From Chitinivibrionales bacterium (GTDB lineage Bacteria > Fibrobacterota > Chitinivibrionia > Chitinivibrionales > WJMI01): a DNA stretch of 9,353 nt. Where the stretch lies: the NCBI GenBank assembly GCA_014729595.1, contig WJJU01000553.1, positions 1 through 9,353 of the forward strand, given 5' to 3'. Numbering within the stretch: the stretch's first letter is position 1; each line of letters opens with the position of its first letter. Below are positions 1 to 7,020 of the stretch, piece by piece. Under the pieces are notes generated by a model, which saw only the letters and a program-made list of their open reading frames with translations, was not told where the DNA came from and made no database searches. The position numbers and the translations under genes are program-made.

Positions 1-2621
1 GGTGTAGTATCGGCCAACCTGACAACCAGGTCGCGTTCTCTGACTACCGCCTCTTCAGCACGCTTTCTCGCCAAACCGTTAGCCATAACTTCGGCGACGA
101 CACGAACCATGCGAATCTCGTCCTCGGACCACGAGCGGGGGTTTTCGACGCAATCGCAGCCGACAAACCCTATTACCGCCCCCTCAGCCCTCATCGGAAT
201 ACAAAGAAGCGATTCTATGCCGCCTTCGACAAAAATCCCTTTGTCCTTCTCGCCTTCCGGCGGGATTTGGCTTACCGAATTAATAACTAACGATTCTCCA
301 CGTCTCAACCTGCCTAACGACCACGGATAGTCTTCGATATTCAAATCCTGTAAATCACCCTTTTGCGAAGGGATACCCTCGGCACACCATTCGTTACTAT
401 TCCGCGCAATCCGATCGCTTTCCTGGAAAACGAACACATACATTCGGTCTACGTCCATGAACATGCCCATACGGTTTAACGCCTCATCGATCGCCTCCTC
501 CACTTCTTTGCCCACAATGTGCACAAAACCGCCCGAGATCGTCGCGGTCAACTCTTCAAATTCGGCCCGTCGCTTAAGTTCGCGCTCCATGTTCTTACGT
601 CGCGTAATATCTCGGGCATTGACGACGATACCACCAATATCGGGGTCATTAAGCAAGTTGTTCGCCAATGCCTCAAACACAAGAGACGATCCGTCAGAAT
701 GCGACCAACACCATTCCAGCACCGCCGGCCTTCCCGGCTTGGCCAAAATTCCGGAGATAACCCTCTGTACGTTTTCGGCATCCTCGCGCTCAAGGAGATC
801 CGTGATGCTCTGGTTGATTAATTCCGACGGTTCGCGACCAATCAACCGCTCAGAAGAGGGGCTGACGTACGTAATGGCACCGTCGGCCCGCCATACCATA
901 GTCAAATCAGACGCATTTTGAACCAACGACCTGAATCTTCGTTCACTTGTCGCAAGCGCCGATTCAGCCCGCTTTCGCTCCGTGATATCTTCACCGGAGC
1001 TAAGCGTGCCGATTACCGCGCCTTTTTCGTCCCACAAGGGCGTGCTATACCAACCAATCAGCCGCTCCTCCCCCGACGCCGTAAGCACGGGATTCTCGTG
1101 CGGCCCTCCGGGCTCCATTTCGCCACGGACCAGGCGCTTAAAGGATTCCTCAACACTGTCTCGACAGCGCTCCGGAATAAAGGTCGCGCTCCAATCGACT
1201 CCGATGATCTCCTCCTCGCGTCGACCTAAAATTTCGGCTCCCCTCCGATTGATCATCGTCACCCGTCCTTCGGAGTCGAGAGCCAGCATCATCACATTGG
1301 CAATAGACAAATACTCGCGCGCTCGATCTTGCTCCGCGGCGAGGGCCAGCTCGGCTTGTCGTCGTTTCGTTATGTCGATTATAAGCCCTTGTATCAACTT
1401 TGGACGCCCCTCGTAGTCACATACATTCTGTATTGCCTCGCGCACCCAACGCACATCACCATTCCCGGTCACTATACGATATTCACGCTCGAGCGACACG
1501 TGTGAAGCCTCGCGAAGATCACCGGCGGTTTCTCTGATGCGTTCCGCGTCTTCGGGCAATATCATCCGATCCCACCGCTGTTCACCCCGAATAAATTCTT
1601 CTTCGCTATAGCCGGTTATCGCTTGAACTCTTCCATGCATGAACAAAGGAACAAGGTCCAAATCACACTGAAAGGTTATCCCGGGAAGGTTTTCCACAAA
1701 GGAGCGATACTTTTTTTCGCTCTCGCGTATCTGTTCGTTTGCCGCACGCAATTGCTGTTCATTGGCTTGAAGCTGCTGATTGGTTGCACGAAGTTGTTGT
1801 TCATTCGCGCGAAGCTGCTGTTCATTTGCCCTTAGCTGTTGATTGGCCGCCCGCAGTTGCTGCTCATTAGCCCCAAGCTGTTGGTTGGTGGCACGCAATT
1901 GCCGTTCGTTGTCTTGAAGCTGTCGGTTGGCGGCCGCCAAATCCATGTTCAATTTTTGAGAGAGTTCCAATTCCCGCGTGCGGCGCCTACCGTAGGCATG
2001 CAATAAAAACAGAACCGCCAAACCGATAAGTACCGTTGCAAGCAACAGCACAATCTGAAGTGTACGAAGCTGGTAATAGCGTCGTTGAACCAAGTTTTTC
2101 GCTTCCCGCTCAATCTCCCGTGTCATGCTTTCGATATTCGATAGAAGTTGATTGTGCTCTTTTAGGCGTAAATGGGCGCGCTCATCCGCTTCGTTTGCCG
2201 GTGGCGTGGATACATTTTCCTCAAGGCGGTCGAGGTCGGCGAGAACCCGACGCGCCTTGCTTCGTATCGACGGGTCTCTTACCGCCACGAACACGCCCTC
2301 CTCCCCGACACCACCCTCCAGAATCGCTCGGGCATACCACTGCGCGTCGTCGAGAAAAGCGACAACATTCTCCGTAGTCGTTTCGGATTCACCGGCTATC
2401 AATGCCAGATGTTCCCCATGAGCCTGAGACACGGCCAACCGAATCTCCATAGCCGCATCTATGAACGGGACATACCCGGCAACGACCATATTCGTCATAT
2501 AAACCCCATAGGCGGCCGTTATCGTCAGCGAGAGGGCCAGAATGGCGACAATCGCATAAATACGTCGCGGTATTCGTCTCGGCTCCGACGTTTCCGTGCC
2601 CGTGGCGTTATGCGGATTCAT
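1..2621 (-). CDS. Membrane-bound multi-sensor PAS/GAF signalling protein, probably histidine kinase (3' end outside window)
   Basis: The frame is open from ATG at 2621 to the window edge, giving 873 codons with no stop. By reading: a basic N-terminus, a membrane helix at about residues 21-45, a helical extracytoplasmic stretch at about 46-186 and a second membrane helix at about 187-208. The outer segment carries WYARAILEGG, a motif I recall from N-terminal sensors of similar kinases. Next come ten NEQQLRA-type heptads (231-300), then PAS1 (about 302-421, PAC-like end GLIIDITKRR), PAS2 (about 430-550, ending EDITERKRA), PAS3 (about 558-675, ending ARDITRRK) and a GAF domain (about 683-855). 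The last visible residues, RERDLVVRLADTT, look like the start of a further PAS. An AAAAGGA ribosome site 8 nt upstream supports this start. No HisKA/HATPase is visible, so kinase activity is inferred from architecture; a diguanylate cyclase or phosphatase output is possible. It is divergent from the hybrid kinase gene at 3518. Confidence 0.9.
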   Translation of the reverse strand, partial: MNPHNATGTETSEPRRIPRRIYAIVAILALSLTITAAYGVYMTNMVVAGYVPFIDAAMEIRLAVSQAHGEHLALIAGESETTTENVVAFLDDAQWYARAILEGGVGEEGVFVAVRDPSIRSKARRVLADLDRLEENVSTPPANEADERAHLRLKEHNQLLSNIESMTREIEREAKNLVQRRYYQLRTLQIVLLLATVLIGLAVLFLLHAYGRRRTRELELSQKLNMDLAAANRQLQDNERQLRATNQQLGANEQQLRAANQQLRANEQQLRANEQQLRATNQQLQANEQQLRAANEQIRESEKKYRSFVENLPGITFQCDLDLVPLFMHGRVQAITGYSEEEFIRGEQRWDRMILPEDAERIRETAGDLREASHVSLEREYRIVTGNGDVRWVREAIQNVCDYEGRPKLIQGLIIDITKRRQAELALAAEQDRAREYLSIANVMMLALDSEGRVTMINRRGAEILGRREEEIIGVDWSATFIPERCRDSVEESFKRLVRGEMEPGGPHENPVLTASGEERLIGWYSTPLWDEKGAVIGTLSSGEDITERKRAESALATSERRFRSLVQNASDLTMVWRADGAITYVSPSSERLIGREPSELINQSITDLLEREDAENVQRVISGILAKPGRPAVLEWCWSHSDGSSLVFEALANNLLNDPDIGGIVVNARDITRRKNMERELKRRAEFEELTATISGGFVHIVGKEVEEAIDEALNRMGMFMDVDRMYVFVFQESDRIARNSNEWCAEGIPSQKGDLQDLNIEDYPWSLGRLRRGESLVINSVSQIPPEGEKDKGIFVEGGIESLLCIPMRAEGAVIGFVGCDCVENPRSWSEDEIRMVRVVAEVMANGLARKRAEEAVVRERDLVVRLADTT
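1722..1931 (-). repeat. 21-bp tandem repeats encoding ten coiled-coil heptads
   Basis: Ten consecutive 21-base units encode seven-residue units close to NEQQLRA or (A/T)NQQLRA, at residues 231-300 of the multi-sensor protein. Leu is invariant at the fifth place except for Ile in the last unit, and Asn/Ala/Thr alternate at the first place. The next heptad, SEKKYRS, runs into PAS1. The DNA copies differ mainly at synonymous positions (CAG/CAA, TTG/CTT, CGT/CGC), so the repeat has been kept at protein level and is not a recent exact duplication. Such a rod between the second membrane helix and the first PAS would act as a signalling helix. Confidence 0.9.
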
Positions 2622-2629
2622 AAGATAGG

Positions 2630-2636
2630 TCCTTTT
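2630..2636 (-). promoter_or_regulatory. Ribosome binding site of the multi-sensor gene
   Basis: On the minus strand this reads AAAAGGA, 8 nt before the ATG at 2621. It decides the start. No comparable site precedes the longer TTG-initiated reading of the upstream region. Confidence 0.6.
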
Positions 2637-2665
2637 GTATTGCTCATGGTCTCAACGTTGTCACC

Positions 2666-2683
2666 GCCGCATCGCAATGCGGC
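2666..2683. promoter_or_regulatory. 7-bp inverted repeat in the leader of the multi-sensor gene
   Basis: GCCGCAT and ATGCGGC are perfect inverted repeats separated by CGCA. The element lies about 45 bp upstream of the ATG at 2621. No T-run follows in either direction, so it is not an intrinsic terminator. It could be an operator half-site pair or a leader hairpin; the role is inferred only from position. Confidence 0.35.
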
Positions 2684-2916
2684 ATTCCGCCCGATAACCG
2701 TTACATGCGAGACGATTCGATAGCCGGTGCCGTCATTCGGCAACAAACTCTTGCGCATCCTCCGGCAATATGTCGACACATCATCGAACGGAAAACGCAT
2801 CGCACGATGAACCGGCCGAAAACATACGAAAGCAACCGCCGAAAACTTATTCAAAGAGTCCGGTCATAATCAAGAGCAAGCGAGAATCATTGCGACACTA
2901 TGGCTAAGACGGGCGT

Positions 2917-2954
2917 ACCGGCAAGAGGCCGGCTCAACCAAATCACGAGCCGGT
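2917..2954. other. Cluster of mutually exclusive GC-rich hairpins
   Basis: CCGGC (2918-2922) can pair with GCCGG (2928-2932). CCGGCTC (2929-2935) can instead pair with GAGCCGG (2947-2953). ACCGGC (2917-2922) can also pair with GCCGGT (2949-2954). These pairings share arms and exclude each other, as in alternative-structure leaders. There is no T-run and no known motif, so function is open. Confidence 0.3.
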
Positions 2955-3242
2955 GTACCGTTCGATGATTGACGCCCTCCCTAAACCACCGCAATTCGTA
3001 GCCGGTCGTTGATACGTGTGACTTTTCGGTTCAGCTTTTAAGAATATCGTAGACGCGGCGGGTCTGAAGCAAAGTAAGGATTCTATTTTTTTCCGATATC
3101 GCGCATACGGCCGGGGTTGGGATGCACAATTTCTCCGCATAGGTACCTCGATAAAACCCGAAATCTCCACCGGGAACCATAACCGACGAAGGCACGTAAA
3201 AGGCGAAAACGAGATAGGTCTCTATTCGGCCGTGAACGCGGC

Positions 3243-3271
3243 TTGCGTTTTGGGTCCATTTATGCGATAAT
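3243..3271 (+). promoter_or_regulatory. Candidate sigma70-type promoter for the hybrid kinase
   Basis: TTGCGT (3243-3248) and GATAAT (3266-3271) are separated by 17 bp, the optimal spacing. Transcription would begin near 3278 and leave a leader of about 240 nt before the kinase ATG. One such match is expected by chance fairly often, so this is a candidate only. Confidence 0.3.
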
Positions 3272-3502
3272 CTAACGATGAACCTGATATCGTCGGTTAT
3301 CGCCGCCGTTCGGCTGCAAAAAAGAGTTTCCGGTACCGTCCGATCGATACCATACCTACACTGTAAAACGTTCGGTGGACGACACTGAAAAGTTCCGCGT
3401 CGCCTATTGCGATATCAGCTTCCGATCGTTACAGTATGCTCACTTCGGGCCGAGGATTGAGACGAGTGCCGACCGTGAACGTGTATTTTAAGTCCGCGAT
3501 AC

Positions 3503-3506
3503 GGAG
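3503..3506 (+). promoter_or_regulatory. Ribosome binding site of the hybrid kinase
   Basis: GGAG is followed by an 11-nt spacer and ATG at 3518. The spacer is slightly long, but this is the only purine-rich match near the start, and the protein from this ATG begins directly with a PAS-like segment. Confidence 0.45.
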
Positions 3507-3517
3507 TCGTTTCCACA

Positions 3518-5650
3518 ATGACATCATTGCCGTTCCCCCAAAGTTTGTATGATCAATGCCCACTGGGTTTCTGCACAATAGCCAACGGCGTCGTTCGCCA
3601 TGCCAACGCGATTTTCAAAGATTTGTTCGATTTTACGTCGACTCCGGTCCCCTTATCATCGTCGGATCAAAAGCAACGGACCGATTCGACATCATTGGCA
3701 GCCCTCCTTCCCGCCGTACAAGAGGAGATCACCGACAAGGCGGCTTGGCGGTATTGGTCGATCACCAAGCGAGACGGAACCGCCGTCGAGCTAATACTGA
3801 AAGTTCAGCGCCAATCGGACGGCAGTATCCACGTTTACGCGATTCGACTGGATGAAATTCGTGCGGCCATGCCGGAAAATGAGCGTATTGCGGCACTCGA
3901 GAAGCGCCTTGGCGAAGCCGACGCCAAAATTCGGCAAGCCAACGAGACCAAGAATGAGTTCATTTCGCACATGTCACACGAAATCCGCACCCCCCTCAAC
4001 GGCATCATCGGTATAGCGTCTCTGTTCAATCGTTCCACGCTGTCGGCGGAGCATGCCTGGTACGTCGATATGATTCTGAGGTCGAGCGGAACGCTTCTGG
4101 CCCTGGTGAATGATGTTCTTGACTTTTCAAGATTAGACGCCGGTCGCCGGGAACCGTCTCCCGCGCCGTTCGACCTTCACGAATGCCTTCTCAATCTATG
4201 CGCCGGACCGGCAATTCAGGCTGATCGCAAGGGCTTAGAATTCTCTTGCGGCATAGATCCCTCATTGCCTCGCACGCTCATCGGCGACATCACCTTCCTG
4301 CGGCAAATCCTGGGCAACCTTCTGGACAACGCCGTCAAGTTCACGCAGAAGGGCGTAGTCGAGCTGCTTTGTGAATTGCGGGACCGTGAAGGCGAACTCA
4401 TCCACCTCCACTTCGCCGTCAAAGATACGGGGCGCGGCATTTCATCCGAAAGCCTGTCGCATATTTTCGACCGATTCTCTCAAGAAGACGGCTCGGTAAA
4501 CCGTCAGTACGGAGGAACGGGACTCGGACTTGCCATTGCGGACAAGCTGGCCCGCGTTCTCGGCGGCCGGCTTCGTGTCGAGAGCGATAAATCCAAAGGC
4601 AGCACATTCCATTGCACATTGCCGTTTTCCGTATCCACGACTCATTTGCCCGAATGCGAAAAACCTCCGGAGACGCGACCGGTCTTGGTTATCGGCGAAC
4701 CTGAAGCCCCGAATTTGTTGCAGGCAACGCGTTGGTTCACGCATTGGGCGATCCCTTTTCACCGTGTCCATAATTCCGCAGCCGCAGCAAGTATCGGCCG
4801 CAAGCACCGCATTCTTCTCTTCGACATACCCGCGGCACAAGTGCCGAATATTGAATTTATCGCCGACCTCGCCGAGCGCCTTGACAAGACTCGCATAGCC
4901 GTCTTTCTTTCTCCGAGCCGCTTCACTCTATGTCAAGGCGATTCACTACTCGCCAAAGTAACGGTACTTCCCAAACCGGTTTTCCCCGATCATCTTCGCG
5001 CTTTGCTGACGGAAAGAGAGATTACTACGTTTCACACCTTCCCTCGCACGGATGCCGAGCAAGAGCAAGACTTCCCCCCGAAGGCGGGCGAGTCTTTGGG
5101 ACCGGTCGTTCCTCGACACACCCACCACTATGATGCTCCCACTCCGGCGCAAACGACGAAATCCCTCAAGGTGCTTGTTGTAGAAGACAACGAAATCAAC
5201 CAGGTTTTTATACAACGAACACTCGTTCAACACGGACACCAGGTCGGCTTGGCCTCCAACGGACGTGAAGCTTGTGAGCTGGCGGAAAGCGGTAATTACG
5301 ATGCCGTGCTTATGGACATACAGATGCCGGTCATGGATGGGTTGGAGGCTACCCGGAAGATTCGCGAACGAGAAGCACGAGAGGGTGGCCGTTTACCAAT
5401 CCTCGCCTTATCCGCCGGAACGAGCCCAAGTGAGCGGGAGAGGTGCACCGCCGCGGGCATGGACAGTTTTGTTGCGAAGCCGGTCTCCGTAGGCGAGCTT
5501 TTGCGGGAGTTGGCGGCTCATACACAAGTATCGTCTTCCAGCCCAAACGCCGTTTCCCGGCCGGCTTCTCCCCCAAAGAACAAGCGCCCGCCGACTACGA
5601 AAAACGTCTTGCCGCGCTCGGTAATGATCCGGCGCTTTTTGGAGAACTAA
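3518..5650 (+). CDS. Soluble unorthodox hybrid histidine kinase (PAS-HisKA-HATPase-REC-REC), stop before its HPt domain
   Basis: This 710-residue frame has no membrane helix. Order of parts: degenerate PAS (about 10-115), coiled coil (about 118-145), HisKA with the SHEIRTP box and phospho-acceptor His154, and HATPase (N-box LGNLLDNAVKF near Asn267/Asn271, DTGRG at 303-307, GGTGLGLAI at 332-340). Next are a degenerate receiver (about 386-500) and a full receiver (about 549-668) with Glu556/Asp557, phospho-acceptor Asp600 in MDIQMP, Ser632 and Lys654. After residue 687 the frame runs 23 more residues to TAA, while the expected HPt domain continues in the -1 frame. A -1 shift at AAG 5576-5578 would give an 802-residue BarA/ArcB-like protein with HPt His743. 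Regulated target unknown; no DNA-binding response regulator lies in the window. Confidence 0.93.
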   Translation: MTSLPFPQSLYDQCPLGFCTIANGVVRHANAIFKDLFDFTSTPVPLSSSDQKQRTDSTSLAALLPAVQEEITDKAAWRYWSITKRDGTAVELILKVQRQSDGSIHVYAIRLDEIRAAMPENERIAALEKRLGEADAKIRQANETKNEFISHMSHEIRTPLNGIIGIASLFNRSTLSAEHAWYVDMILRSSGTLLALVNDVLDFSRLDAGRREPSPAPFDLHECLLNLCAGPAIQADRKGLEFSCGIDPSLPRTLIGDITFLRQILGNLLDNAVKFTQKGVVELLCELRDREGELIHLHFAVKDTGRGISSESLSHIFDRFSQEDGSVNRQYGGTGLGLAIADKLARVLGGRLRVESDKSKGSTFHCTLPFSVSTTHLPECEKPPETRPVLVIGEPEAPNLLQATRWFTHWAIPFHRVHNSAAAASIGRKHRILLFDIPAAQVPNIEFIADLAERLDKTRIAVFLSPSRFTLCQGDSLLAKVTVLPKPVFPDHLRALLTEREITTFHTFPRTDAEQEQDFPPKAGESLGPVVPRHTHHYDAPTPAQTTKSLKVLVVEDNEINQVFIQRTLVQHGHQVGLASNGREACELAESGNYDAVLMDIQMPVMDGLEATRKIREREAREGGRLPILALSAGTSPSERERCTAAGMDSFVAKPVSVGELLRELAAHTQVSSSSPNAVSRPASPPKNKRPPTTKNVLPRSVMIRRFLEN
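5572..5578 (+). other. Candidate -1 frameshift heptamer C CCA AAG
   Basis: In the frame of the kinase the bases split as C CCA AAG, matching the X XXY YYZ slippery pattern; after a one-base slip the codons are CCC AAA. Both tRNAs would re-pair in the first two positions and both frames encode Pro-Lys. The site lies in the Ser/Pro-rich linker between receiver and HPt, where a domain fusion is expected. It is also a C5-A3 homopolymer junction, where a lost base or sequencing error is likely. Sequence alone does not separate these. Confidence 0.4.
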
Positions 5651-5925
5651 ACGATATTTTGGTTAGCCGATGGCAAGATTTGGTCTCACAAGCGGAAAGG
5701 GCACACGAGGCGGCCGACTACGAGGCGCTTGCGCGCATCCTTCACACCATTAAAGGCAGTGTAAATGTATTTGCCTTTGATGGATTCACTGAAGAAATCA
5801 GCAAGCACATCGAAACGGCTCGGAGATCCGCTTTACCCAAAAGCGAGGATTGGCGCGCTTTGCTCGAAAAACAAGAAAAATATCAGCGTGCTCTCAAAGA
5901 AGAAAATGAGGCTCGAAACACTTGA
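5578..5925 (+). CDS. HPt (histidine phosphotransfer) domain of the hybrid kinase, in the -1 frame
   Basis: From the GAA codon at 5578 this frame encodes about 115 residues, beginning EQAPADYEKRLAALGNDPAL and ending in TGA. It contains an HPt four-helix bundle with the core HTIKGS (phospho-accepting His codon at 5743-5745) and a charged C-terminal helix. It reads as HPt from about 5597 on, well before the kinase stop at 5648-5650, so the domain overlaps the kinase frame. No ATG or GTG with a ribosome site fits an independent gene; the first usable codon is TTG at 5659, after part of helix 1 and 15 nt past a GGAG. The HPt motif is intact, arguing against long decay. Most likely it is the C-terminus of the kinase, reached by frameshifting or split by a one-base change. 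Confidence 0.8.
   Translation, partial: EQAPADYEKRLAALGNDPALFGELNDILVSRWQDLVSQAERAHEAADYEALARILHTIKGSVNVFAFDGFTEEISKHIETARRSALPKSEDWRALLEKQEKYQRALKEENEARNT
5582..5637 (+). other. Possible stem downstream of the frameshift heptamer
   Basis: AAGCGCC (5582-5588) and GGCGCTT (5631-5637) can form a perfect 7-bp stem enclosing 42 nt. Smaller internal pairings are possible, such as CCGA 5591-5594 with TCGG 5618-5621. The stem starts 3 nt after the heptamer, shorter than usual for frameshift stimulators, so support is modest. Confidence 0.25.
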
Positions 5926-5965
5926 TTGCGGATTGACATTCACTTCTCGAAAACACCCAAACCGC

Positions 5966-5987
5966 ACGCTCCGACGAGCGTTTTTTT
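5966..5987 (+). terminator. Rho-independent terminator of the kinase gene
   Basis: A 6-bp stem, ACGCTC/GAGCGT, with loop CGAC is followed by seven T residues. It starts about 40 bp after the HPt-frame TGA, not after the earlier kinase TAA. It lies in the 64-bp gap between convergent genes. On the minus strand the hairpin follows the HDOD stop closely but lacks a continuous T-run, so it should act mainly on plus-strand transcripts. Confidence 0.88.
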
Positions 5988-5989
5988 CA

Positions 5990-6880
5990 CTACACCGGTC
6001 GCAAGAGCCCCGTCCGTCCGCCACTGTCGAGAGTCAAGATCAGATCTGCCCGCTCCACCTCAGTCTCCGCTTTTTCAAGCAACTTCTCGCGTACTTCGGG
6101 GGTGATTGCAATGCCGCAGCATGTTTCATTGGGCGGATCGGGCATTGTACCCTCCAATGAGCCGATTCGGCTGTTGCAAAGCGTATGCTCCGCCAGGTAA
6201 GTCACGGACACCGCCGCGCGGTGCTTCAGCGGCGCCTTTTCGGGCGCATGATGGTATCGGACGGCCGCAACAACCGTAGGGTCGAATCGCCAATGCTCCA
6301 GGAGCGCCCCTCCGATGGCGGGATGCGCTTCGGCGCCGAGCACTTTTTCTTCGGCCTGAAGATACGATACTTCTTCGGAAATCGCCGCACGAGCGACTTG
6401 GCCGAAACTGTCATGAAAAAACTGATCGAGAACCAAGATGCCTATGTCATGGAGAAGGCCGGCCATAAAGAGCTGTTGCGACAGCTCTTTATCTACGGAG
6501 CCCTCGATCATCTCGAAAATAGCCTGATTTAGATATGCCGCGGTTAGACAATGACGCCAGAATCCTTTATACCCCAGGGTACTTCCGCGTCCCGAGAAGT
6601 GTGCGACAATATTGACCGCCAGGGCGATATTACGTACCTCAAGCATTCCAAGCCGTGTAACGGCAAGCGCTACGGACGATATTCGGGATGTCGGGGTGGT
6701 ATAAAAGGCACTGTTGGCAACCTGAAGTATGCGCGAAGCAAGCGAGGGGTCCTGCTGGATAATCCGAGCCATCCGCCGAGCATCGGCTTCATCGGAACCG
6801 ACTAACTTCTGCACCCGAAGCACAATCTCCGGCAAGGTTGGGAGATCTTTAATTCCAGCGAGTCGCTGCAATATGCTCAT
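5990..6880 (-). CDS. HDOD domain signalling protein
   Basis: A 296-residue protein from ATG 6880, covered almost entirely by an HDOD fold. It starts in the usual way for the family (LAGIKDLPTLPEIVLRV), then IIQQDPSLASRILQVANSAF at about 41-59 and FWRHCLTAAYL at 108-116. HD-superfamily residues remain: LLHDIG (His144/Asp145), His186 in EAHPAIGGALLEHW and His210/His211 in VRYHHAP. HDOD proteins act in bacterial signalling, often without shown enzymatic activity; phosphodiesterase function is not established. A GTG at 6898 would add six residues, but ATG 6880 is preferred because the family-like N-terminus begins there and a GGGAG lies 11 nt upstream. It is downstream of the flavoprotein gene by 140 bp on the same strand and ends convergent with the kinase. 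Confidence 0.93.
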   Translation of the reverse strand: MSILQRLAGIKDLPTLPEIVLRVQKLVGSDEADARRMARIIQQDPSLASRILQVANSAFYTTPTSRISSVALAVTRLGMLEVRNIALAVNIVAHFSGRGSTLGYKGFWRHCLTAAYLNQAIFEMIEGSVDKELSQQLFMAGLLHDIGILVLDQFFHDSFGQVARAAISEEVSYLQAEEKVLGAEAHPAIGGALLEHWRFDPTVVAAVRYHHAPEKAPLKHRAAVSVTYLAEHTLCNSRIGSLEGTMPDPPNETCCGIAITPEVREKLLEKAETEVERADLILTLDSGGRTGLLRPV

Positions 6881-7020
6881 AGCGTTCCATTCTCCCACAC
6901 TTCGAGATTTCCCATTCCATCTTTCGCTCTATTCCACAAAACAGTCGATCAGCCGCCACCACACGAATTCTCCACCTGTCCCGAATCGCCGCCTATAAAT
7001 AGTATACGTTTCCCGCACCC
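6881..7020 (-). other. 140-bp gap between flavoprotein and HDOD genes
   Basis: It holds a ribosome-site-like GGGAG (6892-6896) serving the HDOD ATG. A TATACT hexamer (7001-7006, minus strand) could be a -10 box, but the hexamer 17 bp upstream, TTCCGA, is a weak -35. No terminator was seen, so read-through from the upstream operon is plausible alongside a separate promoter. Confidence 0.35.

Larger units (their letters stand above)
2622..3517. other. Divergent intergenic region, no convincing gene
   Basis: This is 896 bp between the start codons of two divergent signalling genes. I see a perfect 7-bp hairpin close to the minus-strand start, a cluster of overlapping GC-rich hairpins near 2918-2954 and one sigma70-like promoter on the plus strand. 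Short reading frames exist on the minus strand (ending at 2618, 2943 and 3031) and on the plus strand (3278-3388), but all lack a good ribosome site and a recognisable family. No tRNA, known riboswitch consensus or insertion-sequence end was recognised. The length leaves room for a small RNA or a decayed gene. Confidence 0.6.

Noticed and set aside
457..1416. Plus-strand open frames of 100-154 codons
   Set aside because: They are antisense to the PAS3 and GAF coding region, whose minus-strand translation matches known domains over its full length.
1722..1931. CRISPR-like array
   Set aside because: The 21-bp units are directly adjacent with no spacers and translate into coiled-coil heptads.
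2618..2854. 78-codon minus-strand frame ending in ATGA with the multi-sensor start
   Set aside because: The overlap resembles translational coupling, but the start is TTG with a poor ribosome site and the product resembles no family. The last nine codons from an internal ATG (MSNTKGPIL) could be a leader peptide, but nothing supports it beyond position.
2943..3170. 75-codon minus-strand frame with GTG start
   Set aside because: There is no ribosome site or recognisable family, and another open frame overlaps it on the same strand.
3278..3388. 36-codon plus-strand frame just after the candidate promoter
   Set aside because: There is no ribosome site before the ATG and the peptide looks random.
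5659..5925. Independent HPt gene starting at TTG 5659
   Set aside because: It would lose part of the first HPt helix, and the nearest GGAG is 14 nt away. The -1 frame is already HPt-like from about 5597.
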